Assembly (NCBI GenBank): GCA_003650305.1
Contig: QMOV01000001.1
Span: forward strand, 1 to 64,000
Length of the DNA stretch: 64,000 bases
Direction: 5' to 3'
Origin: Bacteroidota bacterium
GTDB lineage: Bacteria; Bacteroidota; Bacteroidia; Flavobacteriales; Flavobacteriaceae
In this document: one piece after another, positions 18,127 to 26,230 of the stretch
Layout: the number at the start of each line of letters is the position of its first letter
Numbering within the stretch: position 1 is the first letter of the stretch
Made by a program: the position numbers and the translations under genes
Notes under the pieces: model-generated
The model's input: only the letters and a program-made list of their open reading frames with translations
What the model was told of the DNA's origin: nothing
Databases searched by the model: none

Positions 18127-19365
18127 TTATTCTTCTCTTAATGCTTCTATTGGTTTTATGCTTGTAGCTTTAGTTGCAGGTATTAACCCTATTAATGTTC
18201 CTAATATTACTAATATTACCAATGCTATAAATACGACAGAAATTGATACTGATGCGTTTACAAAAACGGCATCATCGCCTTGACCTAAATATTTATCCAT
18301 CGCAATAAGTATCCATCCTCCAGATATAATCCCGAAGAGTCCTGCTACTAAGGTTAAAAACACTGCTTCTACTACAATTTGTCGTTTAATTTCAAATGGT
18401 GTTGCGCCCAAAGCACGTCGTACACCAATTTCTTTGGTACGTTCTTTTACAGTAATTAGTAATATGTTGCCAATGGCAAATACACCTGCAATAAGCGTAG
18501 CGATACCTACAAACCATGTTAAAAATTGCATTCCTGTTAAAAAGCCTGTCATCTGACCAAACATTTTGCCTAAGTTAAAACTCCCAAAAGCGCGCTTGTC
18601 TTCAGGATGAATTCTATGTATATTTTTTAGCAATAGTTTTGTGTCTAACTCAATTTGTTTAATATCAAATTCTGGTTTCCCAGTAATCATCATCCAGCCA
18701 ATTTTATTTCCTTGATTATATATTTGCTGAAAGGTTGTAAAAGGGATATGAATGTCGGTTGAAGGTCCTCCAAATGGATTCGCTTCAAACACTCCAATAA
18801 CCTGAAAATTAATGTTGTTTATTCTTATGTACTCACCAATAGCTTCCTCGTCCTTTTCAAATAGTTGTTTGTAAATATCTTCAGAAATAACTACAGATTT
18901 TTTATTCTCATTAATATCATTTTGATTAAGGAAACGTCCATGAACTAAATTCTTTTTTTCAACTTTATCTAGTAATGGATAATCTCCTGTAATGTTAAAA
19001 GTTCCTGAAAGAAGATTTCTAACGACAAAACTTCTACTTTGATTTCTTGGAACTACAAACTCTATGCCTTCAATATTTTCTTCTATTTTTTTTACGTCAG
19101 TTAAGGTTAATCTAACTCGTCTTCCTTCTTGAAATCCTTTAAAAGGTTTGCTTGTACTCTGGCTCCAAACAAATACACTATTGGTTGCAAAATCACCGAA
19201 TATGCGATTGAATGAGTTTTCGATACCTCTTGCTGAACCTAAAAGACCTATTAACAATAAAATTCCCCACCAAACGCCAACCATAGTAAGTATAGATCTT
19301 ACTTTGTTCTTGCTAATACTATCGTACAATTCTTGCCAAGTATCTCTATCGAATAAAAATTTCAT
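18127..19365 (-). CDS. ABC transporter permease (MacB/FtsX type), second of two
   Basis: The product has 412 residues with one N-terminal membrane helix (SILTMVGVWWGILLLIGLLG), a large periplasmic MacB_PCD domain of about 220 residues, and three C-terminal FtsX-type helices. The cytoplasmic EIGVRRALGATPFEIKRQ segment is the coupling region that contacts the ATPase, and the end reads KPIEALREE. It is related to but distinct from the permease encoded upstream (19461-20690), so the exporter probably uses a heterodimer of permeases. The substrate cannot be told from sequence. Confidence 0.9.
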   Translation of the reverse strand: MKFLFDRDTWQELYDSISKNKVRSILTMVGVWWGILLLIGLLGSARGIENSFNRIFGDFATNSVFVWSQSTSKPFKGFQEGRRVRLTLTDVKKIEENIEGIEFVVPRNQSRSFVVRNLLSGTFNITGDYPLLDKVEKKNLVHGRFLNQNDINENKKSVVISEDIYKQLFEKDEEAIGEYIRINNINFQVIGVFEANPFGGPSTDIHIPFTTFQQIYNQGNKIGWMMITGKPEFDIKQIELDTKLLLKNIHRIHPEDKRAFGSFNLGKMFGQMTGFLTGMQFLTWFVGIATLIAGVFAIGNILLITVKERTKEIGVRRALGATPFEIKRQIVVEAVFLTLVAGLFGIISGGWILIAMDKYLGQGDDAVFVNASVSISVVFIALVILVILGTLIGLIPATKATSIKPIEALREE

Positions 19366-19460
19366 TCTTTAATTTTTATTGTTTTTTATAGGTCGAATGT
19401 GTTCGCCTTTACTCTTATTACACCTAATGTATATTTCACAATTGGCTCGGTTAAACATAA

Positions 19461-20690
19461 TTAATCATTTCTTAGTGCTACAATTGGTTTAATTTTAGAT
19501 GCTTTCTTTGCAGGCAAATATCCAGCGAGGGTTCCTGCTACTATTAATGTTATGGTCGCACCGATTACAAGGGTATTACTTACGCCTGGATCTTTAATAA
19601 AATAGTCCTTTAGAACAGGAGTTGCTAACTCAATAACACCAACTCCTATTAATAAACCTACATATCCTGAAATTGTAGTAATAATAATAGATTCTAATAA
19701 AATAATAGACACAATCTGTTTTGGCTGTGCTCCCAATGCTTTTCGAATGCCTATTTCTTTAGTGCGTTCTTTAACAATAAAAATCATGATGTTACTAATC
19801 CCGACTATTCCTGCAATTAAAGTTCCAAATCCAATGACTAAAACCATAAGTCCTAAACCAAAAGAAGTTTGATTTACTGCTTTAGCACCTAGAGCATTAT
19901 TTTGTACTCTAATGCCTCGTTGATCGGTTGGTGCAATAGAAAAACGATTCTTTAATTTTTTTTCCATTAAAACTCCAAAAGCTAGTGCTTTGTCATAATC
20001 CATTTCAGGATTATAGGTTAGATACATCATATCTACATAGTCATTATTGCCGTATAATGATTGAGCGGTTGTAATTGGTATGTACAACATACGCTCTTCG
20101 TCGTCTCCTCCATCGTCTGTATATACGCCTACAACTTTATATTGAATCCCACTTAAATTAAGATACTTGCCAACTGCTTTTGTTTTTGTAAATAAATCTT
20201 CTTCAACCAACCTTCCAATTATGACTACTTTGGTTTTATTGTCTATGTCGAGTTGGTTAATATAACGTCCTTCTTTTATTTTGTTTTGTTCTATAAAAAG
20301 ATTGTCTGGGTGAATTGCTCTAACGGTATAATTATTTTTTTCATTTCTAAATGATGCGTTTACATTTATCATGACTCTTGAAGTCATAAACTCAACCTTA
20401 TTGCCAAATTCATCTAAAATATAATCGTGATCTTCATTTTTGAGTTGAATTTGTCTTCCTGCCTGAAGCCCTTTATATGCTTTTGCAGTTTTGCCTGGCC
20501 ATATCACTATATTATTCATGGCATCATCTTTAAAACCCTCTTCAAAAGTATTAATTAAACCATTGGTAATCCCAAAAAGTATTGCAAATAATGATATAGC
20601 AAAAGCTACAGTAAATCCAGACAATAAACTTCTTGTCTTGTTCATTTTAATACTCTGAAATATTTCTCGCCAAAGATCTATATCAAACAT
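19461..20690 (-). CDS. ABC transporter permease (MacB/FtsX type), first of two
   Basis: The product has 409 residues with the same plan as its neighbour: an N-terminal helix (SGFTVAFAISLFAILFGITN), a periplasmic MacB_PCD domain, then three FtsX helices with the coupling motif EIGIRKALGAQPKQIVSI and the ending KPIVALRND. Its start overlaps the end of the ATPase gene by 8 bases, indicating translational coupling. A 95-bp gap without recognisable signals separates it from the second permease. Confidence 0.9.
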   Translation of the reverse strand: MFDIDLWREIFQSIKMNKTRSLLSGFTVAFAISLFAILFGITNGLINTFEEGFKDDAMNNIVIWPGKTAKAYKGLQAGRQIQLKNEDHDYILDEFGNKVEFMTSRVMINVNASFRNEKNNYTVRAIHPDNLFIEQNKIKEGRYINQLDIDNKTKVVIIGRLVEEDLFTKTKAVGKYLNLSGIQYKVVGVYTDDGGDDEERMLYIPITTAQSLYGNNDYVDMMYLTYNPEMDYDKALAFGVLMEKKLKNRFSIAPTDQRGIRVQNNALGAKAVNQTSFGLGLMVLVIGFGTLIAGIVGISNIMIFIVKERTKEIGIRKALGAQPKQIVSIILLESIIITTISGYVGLLIGVGVIELATPVLKDYFIKDPGVSNTLVIGATITLIVAGTLAGYLPAKKASKIKPIVALRND

Positions 20691-21384
20691 TTTGCTTAGT
20701 TCTTATTTGGTTAACAAAAGTATCTTCCATAATAATACCATCTCGTAAACGTACAATACGCTTACACATATTAGCGATGTCTACTTCGTGAGTCACTATT
20801 AAAATGGTTTTTCCTTCGTCGTTTAATTGTTGAATGAATTCCATAATTTCATAAGATGTTCCTGTATCTAATGCTCCAGTTGGCTCATCCGCCAATAATA
20901 ATTTTGGGTTTGCTGCTAAAGCCCTTGCAATAGCAACGCGTTGGTTTTCACCTCCTGAAAGTTCTTTTGGCAAATGGTAAGCTCTATCTGTTAAACCCAC
21001 TTTCTCTAAATGAAACATGGCTTGTTTTTGACGCTCTTTACGTTTCATACCTTGATAATACAAAGGTAAAGCGACATTCTCTAGAGCATTCTTGTAATTA
21101 ATAAGATTAAAAGATTGAAAGATAAATCCTAAGAATTTATTTCTATAAACTGCCGCCTTTTTTTCAGTGAGATTTTTAATTGGCAATCCATCGAGTATAT
21201 AGCCTCCAGAATCTGCTTCGTCTAACATACCTATAATATTAAGCAATGTGGATTTTCCAGAACCTGAAGAACCCATAATTGCTACCATTTCGCCATCTTC
21301 AATATCTAAATTTATTCCTTTAAGTACATGTAAACTGGATTCTCCTATAGGATAGGACTTGTGCAGGTTGCTTATTTTGAGCAT
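20683..21384 (-). CDS. ABC transporter ATP-binding protein (MacB/LolD type)
   Basis: The product has 233 residues and is the cytoplasmic motor of the exporter. Visible motifs are Walker A GSSGSGKST at 38-46, Q-loop FQSFNLI, signature LSGGENQRVAIARA, Walker B LLLADEPTG and the switch histidine in VTHEVD. In E. coli MacB the ATPase and permease are fused; here they are separate genes. It is the first gene of a five-gene operon that continues with two permeases, an adaptor and a TolC protein. Export of a peptide, lipid or toxic compound is likely but unspecified. Confidence 0.92.
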   Translation of the reverse strand: MLKISNLHKSYPIGESSLHVLKGINLDIEDGEMVAIMGSSGSGKSTLLNIIGMLDEADSGGYILDGLPIKNLTEKKAAVYRNKFLGFIFQSFNLINYKNALENVALPLYYQGMKRKERQKQAMFHLEKVGLTDRAYHLPKELSGGENQRVAIARALAANPKLLLADEPTGALDTGTSYEIMEFIQQLNDEGKTILIVTHEVDIANMCKRIVRLRDGIIMEDTFVNQIRTKQNV

Positions 21385-21499
21385 AGTTAGTGTTATTTAT
21401 AGAACATCTAAGCAATAATTTTTAGATGGTTTAATAGTTAGACTGCAAAAAAAATATTTTGTTACAAATTATTCCTTTAATAAAATGTTAAAAAAATAA

Positions 21500-21715
21500 T
21501 TATTTGGATTTCAGCTTTCTATAAATAAAATAACCTAATCCTCCAATAAGTATATATGGAATTACCATTAAGTAAACAATCCCATTATTTATTCCTTTGG
21601 CTGTGTTTTGTCCCTCTTCACTTTCAAGAACTGCACGACACATGGCGCATTGCGCATTTGTTTGAAGAAAAAAGAAAAAAGAAAAAAGAAAAAAGAAAAT
21701 CTTGCGCTTCATCAT
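21500..21715 (-). CDS. Small membrane protein with CxxC motif, oxidase-cluster associated
   Basis: The track ORF begins too early (21778). The ATG at 21715 overlaps the DUF420 stop as TAATG and gives 71 residues: a Phe-rich signal segment, the pair Cys23 and Cys26 in AQCAMCRAV, and one C-terminal membrane helix (GIVYLMVIPYILIGGLGYFI). It lies at the end of the SCO-DUF420 run, so a role in copper or heme handling for the oxidase is plausible but unproven. The signal-segment coding DNA contains four tandem copies of a 7-bp unit, noted separately. Confidence 0.7.
   Translation of the reverse strand: MMKRKIFFFLFSFFFFLQTNAQCAMCRAVLESEEGQNTAKGINNGIVYLMVIPYILIGGLGYFIYRKLKSK
21667..21699. repeat. 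Tandem heptamer repeat (gaaaaaa x4 plus partial copy)
   Basis: Four perfect gaaaaaa units at 21667-21694 are followed by gaaaa. They lie in the signal-peptide coding part of the 71-residue CxxC protein. The unit length is not a multiple of three, so copy-number change would shift the reading frame. Confidence 0.9.
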
Positions 21716-22251
21716 TAAGTATAATAAGGTAAAATCATTATATAAACCACAACGCCAGAAACCGCAACATATAACCATAACGGAAAAGTAATTCTGGCTA
21801 TTTTTTTATGACGCTCAAAATTTTTAGTTATTGCTCTTACATAAGTAATTAGCACAAATGGAATGACAACTATTGATAGTAAAATATGTGAAATTAATAT
21901 AAAAAAATATACATATTTAATAGTCCCTTCTCCTCCAAACTTTGTAGAATCGCTGGTCATATGGTAAGCTACATACATTACTAAAAAGAGTATGGAAAGT
22001 ACTATGGCAAACTTCATTAAATTTTCATGAAACTTTACTTTCTTATTTTTTATTGCCCAAAATGCTGTTATTAGCAATAATGCTGTAAAGCCATTTATTG
22101 AAGCGTAAATTGGAGGTAAAAAAGTTAAAGGTTTGACATTTGGAATTTTAATACCAAAAAGAACAGCAACCACTAATGGAATGGTAATGGTTAGCACAAC
22201 TATCCATTTGTTATATTTTTTTTCTTCGGAAGTATTTTCAATTTTATTCAT
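21715..22251 (-). CDS. DUF420 family membrane protein
   Basis: The product has 178 residues and five predicted membrane helices. It shows the family features FLPPIYASINGFTALLLITAFWAIKN and YHMTSDSTKFGGEG, with further His residues in helices (LISHILLS, ERHKKIARITFPLWLYVAVSG). DUF420 proteins are related to CtaM-type factors needed for heme-copper oxidase maturation. It sits between SCO and the small CxxC protein in the oxidase assembly cluster, overlapping the latter's start by one base. Confidence 0.88.
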   Translation of the reverse strand: MNKIENTSEEKKYNKWIVVLTITIPLVVAVLFGIKIPNVKPLTFLPPIYASINGFTALLLITAFWAIKNKKVKFHENLMKFAIVLSILFLVMYVAYHMTSDSTKFGGEGTIKYVYFFILISHILLSIVVIPFVLITYVRAITKNFERHKKIARITFPLWLYVAVSGVVVYIMILPYYT

Positions 22252-22280
22252 TAATAATCTAGCATTAAATAATTCCTTTT

Positions 22281-22302
22281 ACTTCTCGACTCCGCTCGAA
22301 GT
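22281..22302. repeat. Intergenic palindrome, TCGACTCCGCTCGA type
   Basis: The sequence acttctcgactccgctcgaagt is an imperfect inverted repeat followed by gacag. A related sequence (cacttcgactgcgctcagtg) occurs at 30377-30396. It lies between SCO and DUF420. Confidence 0.6.
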
Positions 22303-22338
22303 GACAGTTCAAGGTGTTATTTTTTTAACTGTCAATAA

Positions 22339-23079
22339 CTACTCCTTAAGTAGTTTTTTTATGTCTTCTTTTAACATGGTAATCTCTTCTTTGTATCCGT
22401 CATCATCCATCTTTTCTTCTTCAGAAATAATTCCATTATAATATATTAAAGGATTTCCAGATTCAGTTATTCTGGAACGGATAAATCCGTTTTTATCTAT
22501 TAACGCAAAATTTCCAGAATGTTCAAAACCACCTTCAACCTCATCATCTTTAGCTGTATATAAATTGAAACCTTCGTTAGCTAATTTGTAAATAGTATCA
22601 ATATCTCCAGTCATTAAATGCCAATTTGGGTTTGTAATTCCGTATTGCTTTGTATATTGTTTTAAAACTTCTGGTGTGTCATACTTTGGATTTATAGTAA
22701 ACGATGCAACTCCAAAATTTTCAACATCTTTAAAGCTATTTTGAATTTGCACCAAGTTTCTATTCATTTTTGGACAAATAGTAGGACATGTTGTAAAAAA
22801 AAATTCTACAACATACACTTTGCCTTCAAAATTATCATTAGTAATTGTTTTTCCGTCTTGATTAGTAAAACTAAATGCTGGTACTTTTTTTGGTTCTCCA
22901 TTAATATTTAAAAACATTAAATCTGAAACATACTCTTTCTTATTAGTTTGGTCGCTTCTATTTTCAGTACGCATAATATCGTCATTGGTAATTCTGTCAA
23001 CAATTCTTGGAATGAAAATAATACCAAACACTAAAATAATTAGTGCTATCCCAACGTATGAATAATTAGTTTTTTTCAT
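22339..23079 (-). CDS. SCO1/SenC-family copper chaperone
   Basis: The product has 246 residues with an N-terminal membrane anchor (YVGIALIILVFGIIFI) and a thioredoxin-fold domain facing the periplasm. The copper ligands are present: Cys98 and Cys102 in TTCPTICPKM and a conserved His in GGFEHSGNFALID. SCO proteins deliver copper to, or reduce, the CuA site of cytochrome oxidase subunit II, which is encoded at 46.6-47.7 kb. A cysteine-poor relative is encoded just upstream. The A-rich leader aaaattttaaacag before the ATG is shared with gldD. Confidence 0.92.
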   Translation of the reverse strand: MKKTNYSYVGIALIILVFGIIFIPRIVDRITNDDIMRTENRSDQTNKKEYVSDLMFLNINGEPKKVPAFSFTNQDGKTITNDNFEGKVYVVEFFFTTCPTICPKMNRNLVQIQNSFKDVENFGVASFTINPKYDTPEVLKQYTKQYGITNPNWHLMTGDIDTIYKLANEGFNLYTAKDDEVEGGFEHSGNFALIDKNGFIRSRITESGNPLIYYNGIISEEEKMDDDGYKEEITMLKEDIKKLLKE

Positions 23080-23216
23080 CTGTTTAAAATTTTTTAGCAG
23101 TAAATAATATGCAAAAAATTTCTACACATTCAGGAACTGCTTTGCTCTCACATAAATTTATTATAATCATATCCCTTTGATTATTTTTGATGAAAAAAAT
23201 TCATGTTCGTTTCATC

Positions 23217-23918
23217 TTATTTTTTTAAATCGTCTGCTCTTCTTGTGGTGGAATCAAACTTACCCTTTCGTTTTTGTCTATATTCTGTAAATAAAATACG
23301 CATGTCATCTCCCATTTTATTTTTAATTTCTGCAATTTGAATACAATTATAAGAGTTTAGCCCATAAACTGGAGTGTTCTTTTCTTTCTCTCTATCTGTT
23401 CTATCGTCCAGTCTCCCTCTTTGGTTTAAATCTTTATCTATAATGAATACATTATTGGTCGATAAGTTTACATCTAATCCTTGTTTTGAAGATAAACTAT
23501 TATATACTTTTTTTATCTGATTTTCATTAGCATAAACAAAATGCCAATACTTAAGTTCATCGTGTTGATATAGCTCTTTTTTTAAAAGTTTTATTTGTTC
23601 TTGAGTATCTTCTGAAACTAACATTAAAACCTGAAACCGTTTGAATCCTTTAAACTTATCGTAGATTAATTCCTTTAAGTTTAACGCCATAATAGTATTT
23701 TCTATTGGCTTTATTCCTAAAAATCCTATTACTGTTAAATTTCCCTCTAGTTGTATTTCAGAACTTTTGTCAAAACCAGAAATATCTAACACATTCTCTT
23801 TAACAATATCTAATGCGTTATAATTATGGCTTGATGGATATAAAAACAATAAAAAAAGAACAGGGAGGAAGAATAATAATCCTAGAATTAATGGCTTTTT
23901 AAAGCTTCTTTTTTTCAT
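23217..23918 (-). CDS. Membrane-anchored SCO-like protein lacking the CxxxC site
   Basis: The product has 233 residues: a membrane helix (PLILGLLFFLPVLFLLFLYP) and an extracytoplasmic domain that looks like a thioredoxin fold of the SCO type (NLTVIGFLGIKPIENTIMALN where SCO has its CxxxC, then WHFVYANENQIKKVYNSL and NVFIIDKDLNQRGRLDDR). The CxxxC motif is absent and the only cysteine is near the C-terminus (NSYNCIQ), so it should not bind copper as SCO does. The domain assignment is my reading of fold pattern and context. It lies directly upstream of SCO in the oxidase cluster. Confidence 0.6.
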   Translation of the reverse strand: MKKRSFKKPLILGLLFFLPVLFLLFLYPSSHNYNALDIVKENVLDISGFDKSSEIQLEGNLTVIGFLGIKPIENTIMALNLKELIYDKFKGFKRFQVLMLVSEDTQEQIKLLKKELYQHDELKYWHFVYANENQIKKVYNSLSSKQGLDVNLSTNNVFIIDKDLNQRGRLDDRTDREKEKNTPVYGLNSYNCIQIAEIKNKMGDDMRILFTEYRQKRKGKFDSTTRRADDLKK

Positions 23919-23922
23919 GTTA

Positions 23923-23930
23923 CAAAGGTA
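23923..23930 (-). promoter_or_regulatory. Probable -7 element for the SCO-like gene
   Basis: Minus-strand TACCTTTG fits TAnnTTTG and ends 4 bases before the ATG at 23918, so a nearly leaderless mRNA would result if it is used. Confidence 0.3.
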
Positions 23931-24012
23931 AATATCTTTGGGATATGCTTACGTGGTATTCAGCACTTTTTTTTAAATTGCAAAACAAGCTTCGATGTAT
24001 CAAACTTGATAT

Positions 24013-24030
24013 CCCAATAGCTATTGGGAC
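24013..24030. repeat. Intergenic palindrome, TCCCAATAGCTATTGGGA
   Basis: A perfect 18-bp palindrome in the 219-bp gap between the subunit IV gene and the SCO-like gene. It differs from the 9055-9070 copy by a paired change (cg to ca with tg), keeping the stem intact. Confidence 0.75.
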
Positions 24031-24137
24031 GACTATGTTATTTTAAATTTATCTTCCTTTGGCGAATTCTTCAAAATAGAGTTTCAAAAATAAAAAAGAC
24101 GATTAAAAAAACCGCCTTAAAATATTATTTAATGTGC

Positions 24138-24521
24138 TTAAAAGTCACGTTTCATGTAACCTGTATCATACACATCGAAAACATAACCACCTTCTAGTAA
24201 AACAATAAACAATAGATAACAAACTAAAAATATTGCTGTCCAAACCACTAAACGACGCAAAGTTTTAGTTTCGTCTCTCATATGCATAAAGTCCCATGTA
24301 ATATAGTATGCTTTTACTAAAGTTAGAATGATAAATATCCAATTAAGGATTTTCAGTCCTAAAAATTTAGACAACAAAGCTTCTGGCTTAGATAACCCTA
24401 AAGCAACCTCTACTGTTGTTACAATTGACAATAAAATTAATACTCCCCAAATTTTTTGAGTGTTGGATTTAAACTTTATTAAACCTCTTAATATTTCTAA
24501 TTTATGTGTATTCTCTGCCAT
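24138..24521 (-). CDS. Cytochrome c oxidase subunit IV family protein
   Basis: The product has 127 residues and three predicted membrane helices (WGVLILLSIVTTVEVALGL; ILNWIFIILTLVKAYYITWDFMHM; WTAIFLVCYLLFIVLL). The Lys-Ala-Tyr-Tyr segment followed by MHMRDETK matches bacterial subunit IV (COX4/CyoD-like) proteins. It is the last gene of the cyoE-subunit III-subunit III-subunit IV run and begins 18 bases after subunit III. It helps assembly or stability of the oxidase in the inner membrane. Confidence 0.88.
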   Translation of the reverse strand: MAENTHKLEILRGLIKFKSNTQKIWGVLILLSIVTTVEVALGLSKPEALLSKFLGLKILNWIFIILTLVKAYYITWDFMHMRDETKTLRRLVVWTAIFLVCYLLFIVLLEGGYVFDVYDTGYMKRDF

Positions 24522-24539
24522 TTTAAATTAAATTATTTA

Positions 24540-25520
24540 TTAAACCAAATAGAAGAATGTAAATATGAATACCCAAACCAAATCTACAAAGTGCCAGTAA
24601 AGTCCAACCTTTTCTACCATTTCGTAGCTTTTTCTGCGTTCGTATGTTCCAAGAATTACATTGAAGAGAATGATAATATTAATCATTACTCCAGAAAACA
24701 CGTGAAATCCGTGAAATCCTGTAATAAAGAAGAAAAAATCTGCAAATAATGGTGTGCCATATTCATTTACATGCAAATTAGCTCCTTCTACAACAATTTT
24801 ACCGTTATCCTTAAGCTGTTTTAAAGATTCTTCTCTGGAAAGGATTGTTTTTTCACCTTCTTCATTTATAATTTGAGTTCTAACTAACACATTATCATGC
24901 GACTCTAATCCTTTTATAACTTCCTCAATAGTATATGTTGGCTGTGTATCTTCACTTTGATACCATAATCCATTTTTACCTTCGTGAGCAATCCTTCCAT
25001 CGTGGTCGGCTACTACAAAATCTCTTAATGCTACTTGGTGTTCATCTTCAGCATTTACAAATTGTAAAATATTACCTCCATTAGTCTGTACTGCTCCATA
25101 ATCGCCTTTAATAAATGTTGACCATTCCCATGCTTGTGAGCCAACAAACACAGCACCAAATATAATTGTAAGAAGCAAGTAAAAAGTTACTTTGGCTTTT
25201 TTCATTTCATGTCCTGCATCGACTGCTAATACCATCGTTACAGAAGATATAATTAAAACAAAGGTCATGAATGCCACATAAACCATTGGTAATTCCCCAT
25301 GATAAAAAGGAACATGCGTAAATACTTCGTCGGCAATTGGCCAGGAATCTATAAACTTAAATCTAGAAAAACCATAAGCTGCTAAAAATCCTGAAAAGGT
25401 TAATGCATCTGAAACAATAAAAAACCACATCATCATTTTACCATAACTTGCATTAAGAGGTTTATTGCCTCCTCCCCAAGTTTTACCTTCTGTTTCAGTA
25501 CTTACAACAGTATTATCCAT
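24540..25520 (-). CDS. Cytochrome c oxidase subunit III with internal soluble insertion
   Basis: The product has 326 residues. Seven helix-like segments are recognisable, including MMMWFFIVSDALTFSGFLAAYG at the start and LFADFFFFITGFHGFHVFSGV and GLYWHFVDLVWVFIFTFFYLV at the end, the subunit III signature. Between the helix ending SQAWEWSTF and the helix beginning PLFADFFFF, about 110 hydrophilic residues (about 140-255) are inserted. That makes the protein about half again as long as compact subunit III. The insert would face one side of the membrane and its role is unknown; I believe similar inserts occur in other Bacteroidetes. Confidence 0.9.
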   Translation of the reverse strand: MDNTVVSTETEGKTWGGGNKPLNASYGKMMMWFFIVSDALTFSGFLAAYGFSRFKFIDSWPIADEVFTHVPFYHGELPMVYVAFMTFVLIISSVTMVLAVDAGHEMKKAKVTFYLLLTIIFGAVFVGSQAWEWSTFIKGDYGAVQTNGGNILQFVNAEDEHQVALRDFVVADHDGRIAHEGKNGLWYQSEDTQPTYTIEEVIKGLESHDNVLVRTQIINEEGEKTILSREESLKQLKDNGKIVVEGANLHVNEYGTPLFADFFFFITGFHGFHVFSGVMINIIILFNVILGTYERRKSYEMVEKVGLYWHFVDLVWVFIFTFFYLV

Positions 25521-25548
25521 AAATGAAATTTATTTAAAAAAAGTTGAA

Positions 25549-25556
25549 CAAAAATA
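25549..25556 (-). promoter_or_regulatory. Possible -7 element upstream of subunit III
   Basis: Minus-strand TATTTTTG lies 28 bases before the subunit III ATG, in the 127-bp gap after the other subunit III gene. It may give the subunit III/IV pair a second promoter. Confidence 0.35.
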
Positions 25557-25647
25557 ATCAAATTATTTATCTAAAGAAATATCCGTGTCTAAATTTTGGA
25601 TAGGCTAACAAATGCACTATTTAGATACGCAATGAGCCTTTTAAAAA

Positions 25648-26229
25648 CTAACCTATAAAATATAAAAATAAAAACAGGTATATCCACAGTATATCTACAA
25701 AATGCCAATAGGTTGCAGCCAGTTCAAAACCAAGCATTTTTTTAACACTATATTTTTGTTTGAAATGATTATAAATTACTACTAACAAGCAAATTAAGCC
25801 TACTGCAACATGCAAAATATGTACAAATGCAATAACAAAAATAAATGTCATTGTAATATTACTTGTCGGTCCTGTAAAATTATATCCTGATTCTATAATT
25901 TGATTAAATCCTGAAAATTGATTGTAAATAAATACAAGACCTAATACTAAAGTAATCCACAACCAAACAGTCGTTGCTTGTCTCTTATTATCTTTTAATG
26001 CTCTCTTTGCCATAATAAAAGTAAGACTGCTAATAATAATTACGATTACGCTTATTGCAAAAGCATTAGGTAAATGAAAATCTGCTAACCAATCTTCTCT
26101 TGAGCGACTAACCACAAATGCACTTGTCCAACCTGCAAAAGACATAATTAGTGATACGATACCAAACCAAAGCATCATTTTTTTTGCACGATTCTTTTTC
26201 TCTTCTAAAGTTCCTTCTGTTAAATCCAT
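25648..26229 (-). CDS. Heme-copper oxidase subunit III family protein (second copy)
   Basis: The product has 193 residues and five predicted membrane helices, the compact CyoC-like form. It has MMLWFGIVSLIMSFAGWTSAF near the start and the C-terminal FELAATYWHFVDILWIYLFLFLYF, equivalent to YWHFVDLVW in the longer neighbour. It starts one base after the cyoE stop. Paired subunit III genes are usual in Bacteroidetes oxidase clusters. Both would belong to the oxidase whose subunits I and II are encoded near 45-47.7 kb. Confidence 0.9.
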   Translation of the reverse strand: MDLTEGTLEEKKNRAKKMMLWFGIVSLIMSFAGWTSAFVVSRSREDWLADFHLPNAFAISVIVIIISSLTFIMAKRALKDNKRQATTVWLWITLVLGLVFIYNQFSGFNQIIESGYNFTGPTSNITMTFIFVIAFVHILHVAVGLICLLVVIYNHFKQKYSVKKMLGFELAATYWHFVDILWIYLFLFLYFIG

Positions 26230-26230
26230 C

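Noticed and set aside
21667-21699. Tandem repeats as a possible CRISPR array
   Set aside because: The unit is 7 bp without spacers and lies in a coding region, so it is a simple sequence repeat.
24504-24749. + strand ORF of 81 residues between subunit IV and III genes
   Set aside because: It is largely antisense to the subunit III gene, with no family resemblance.
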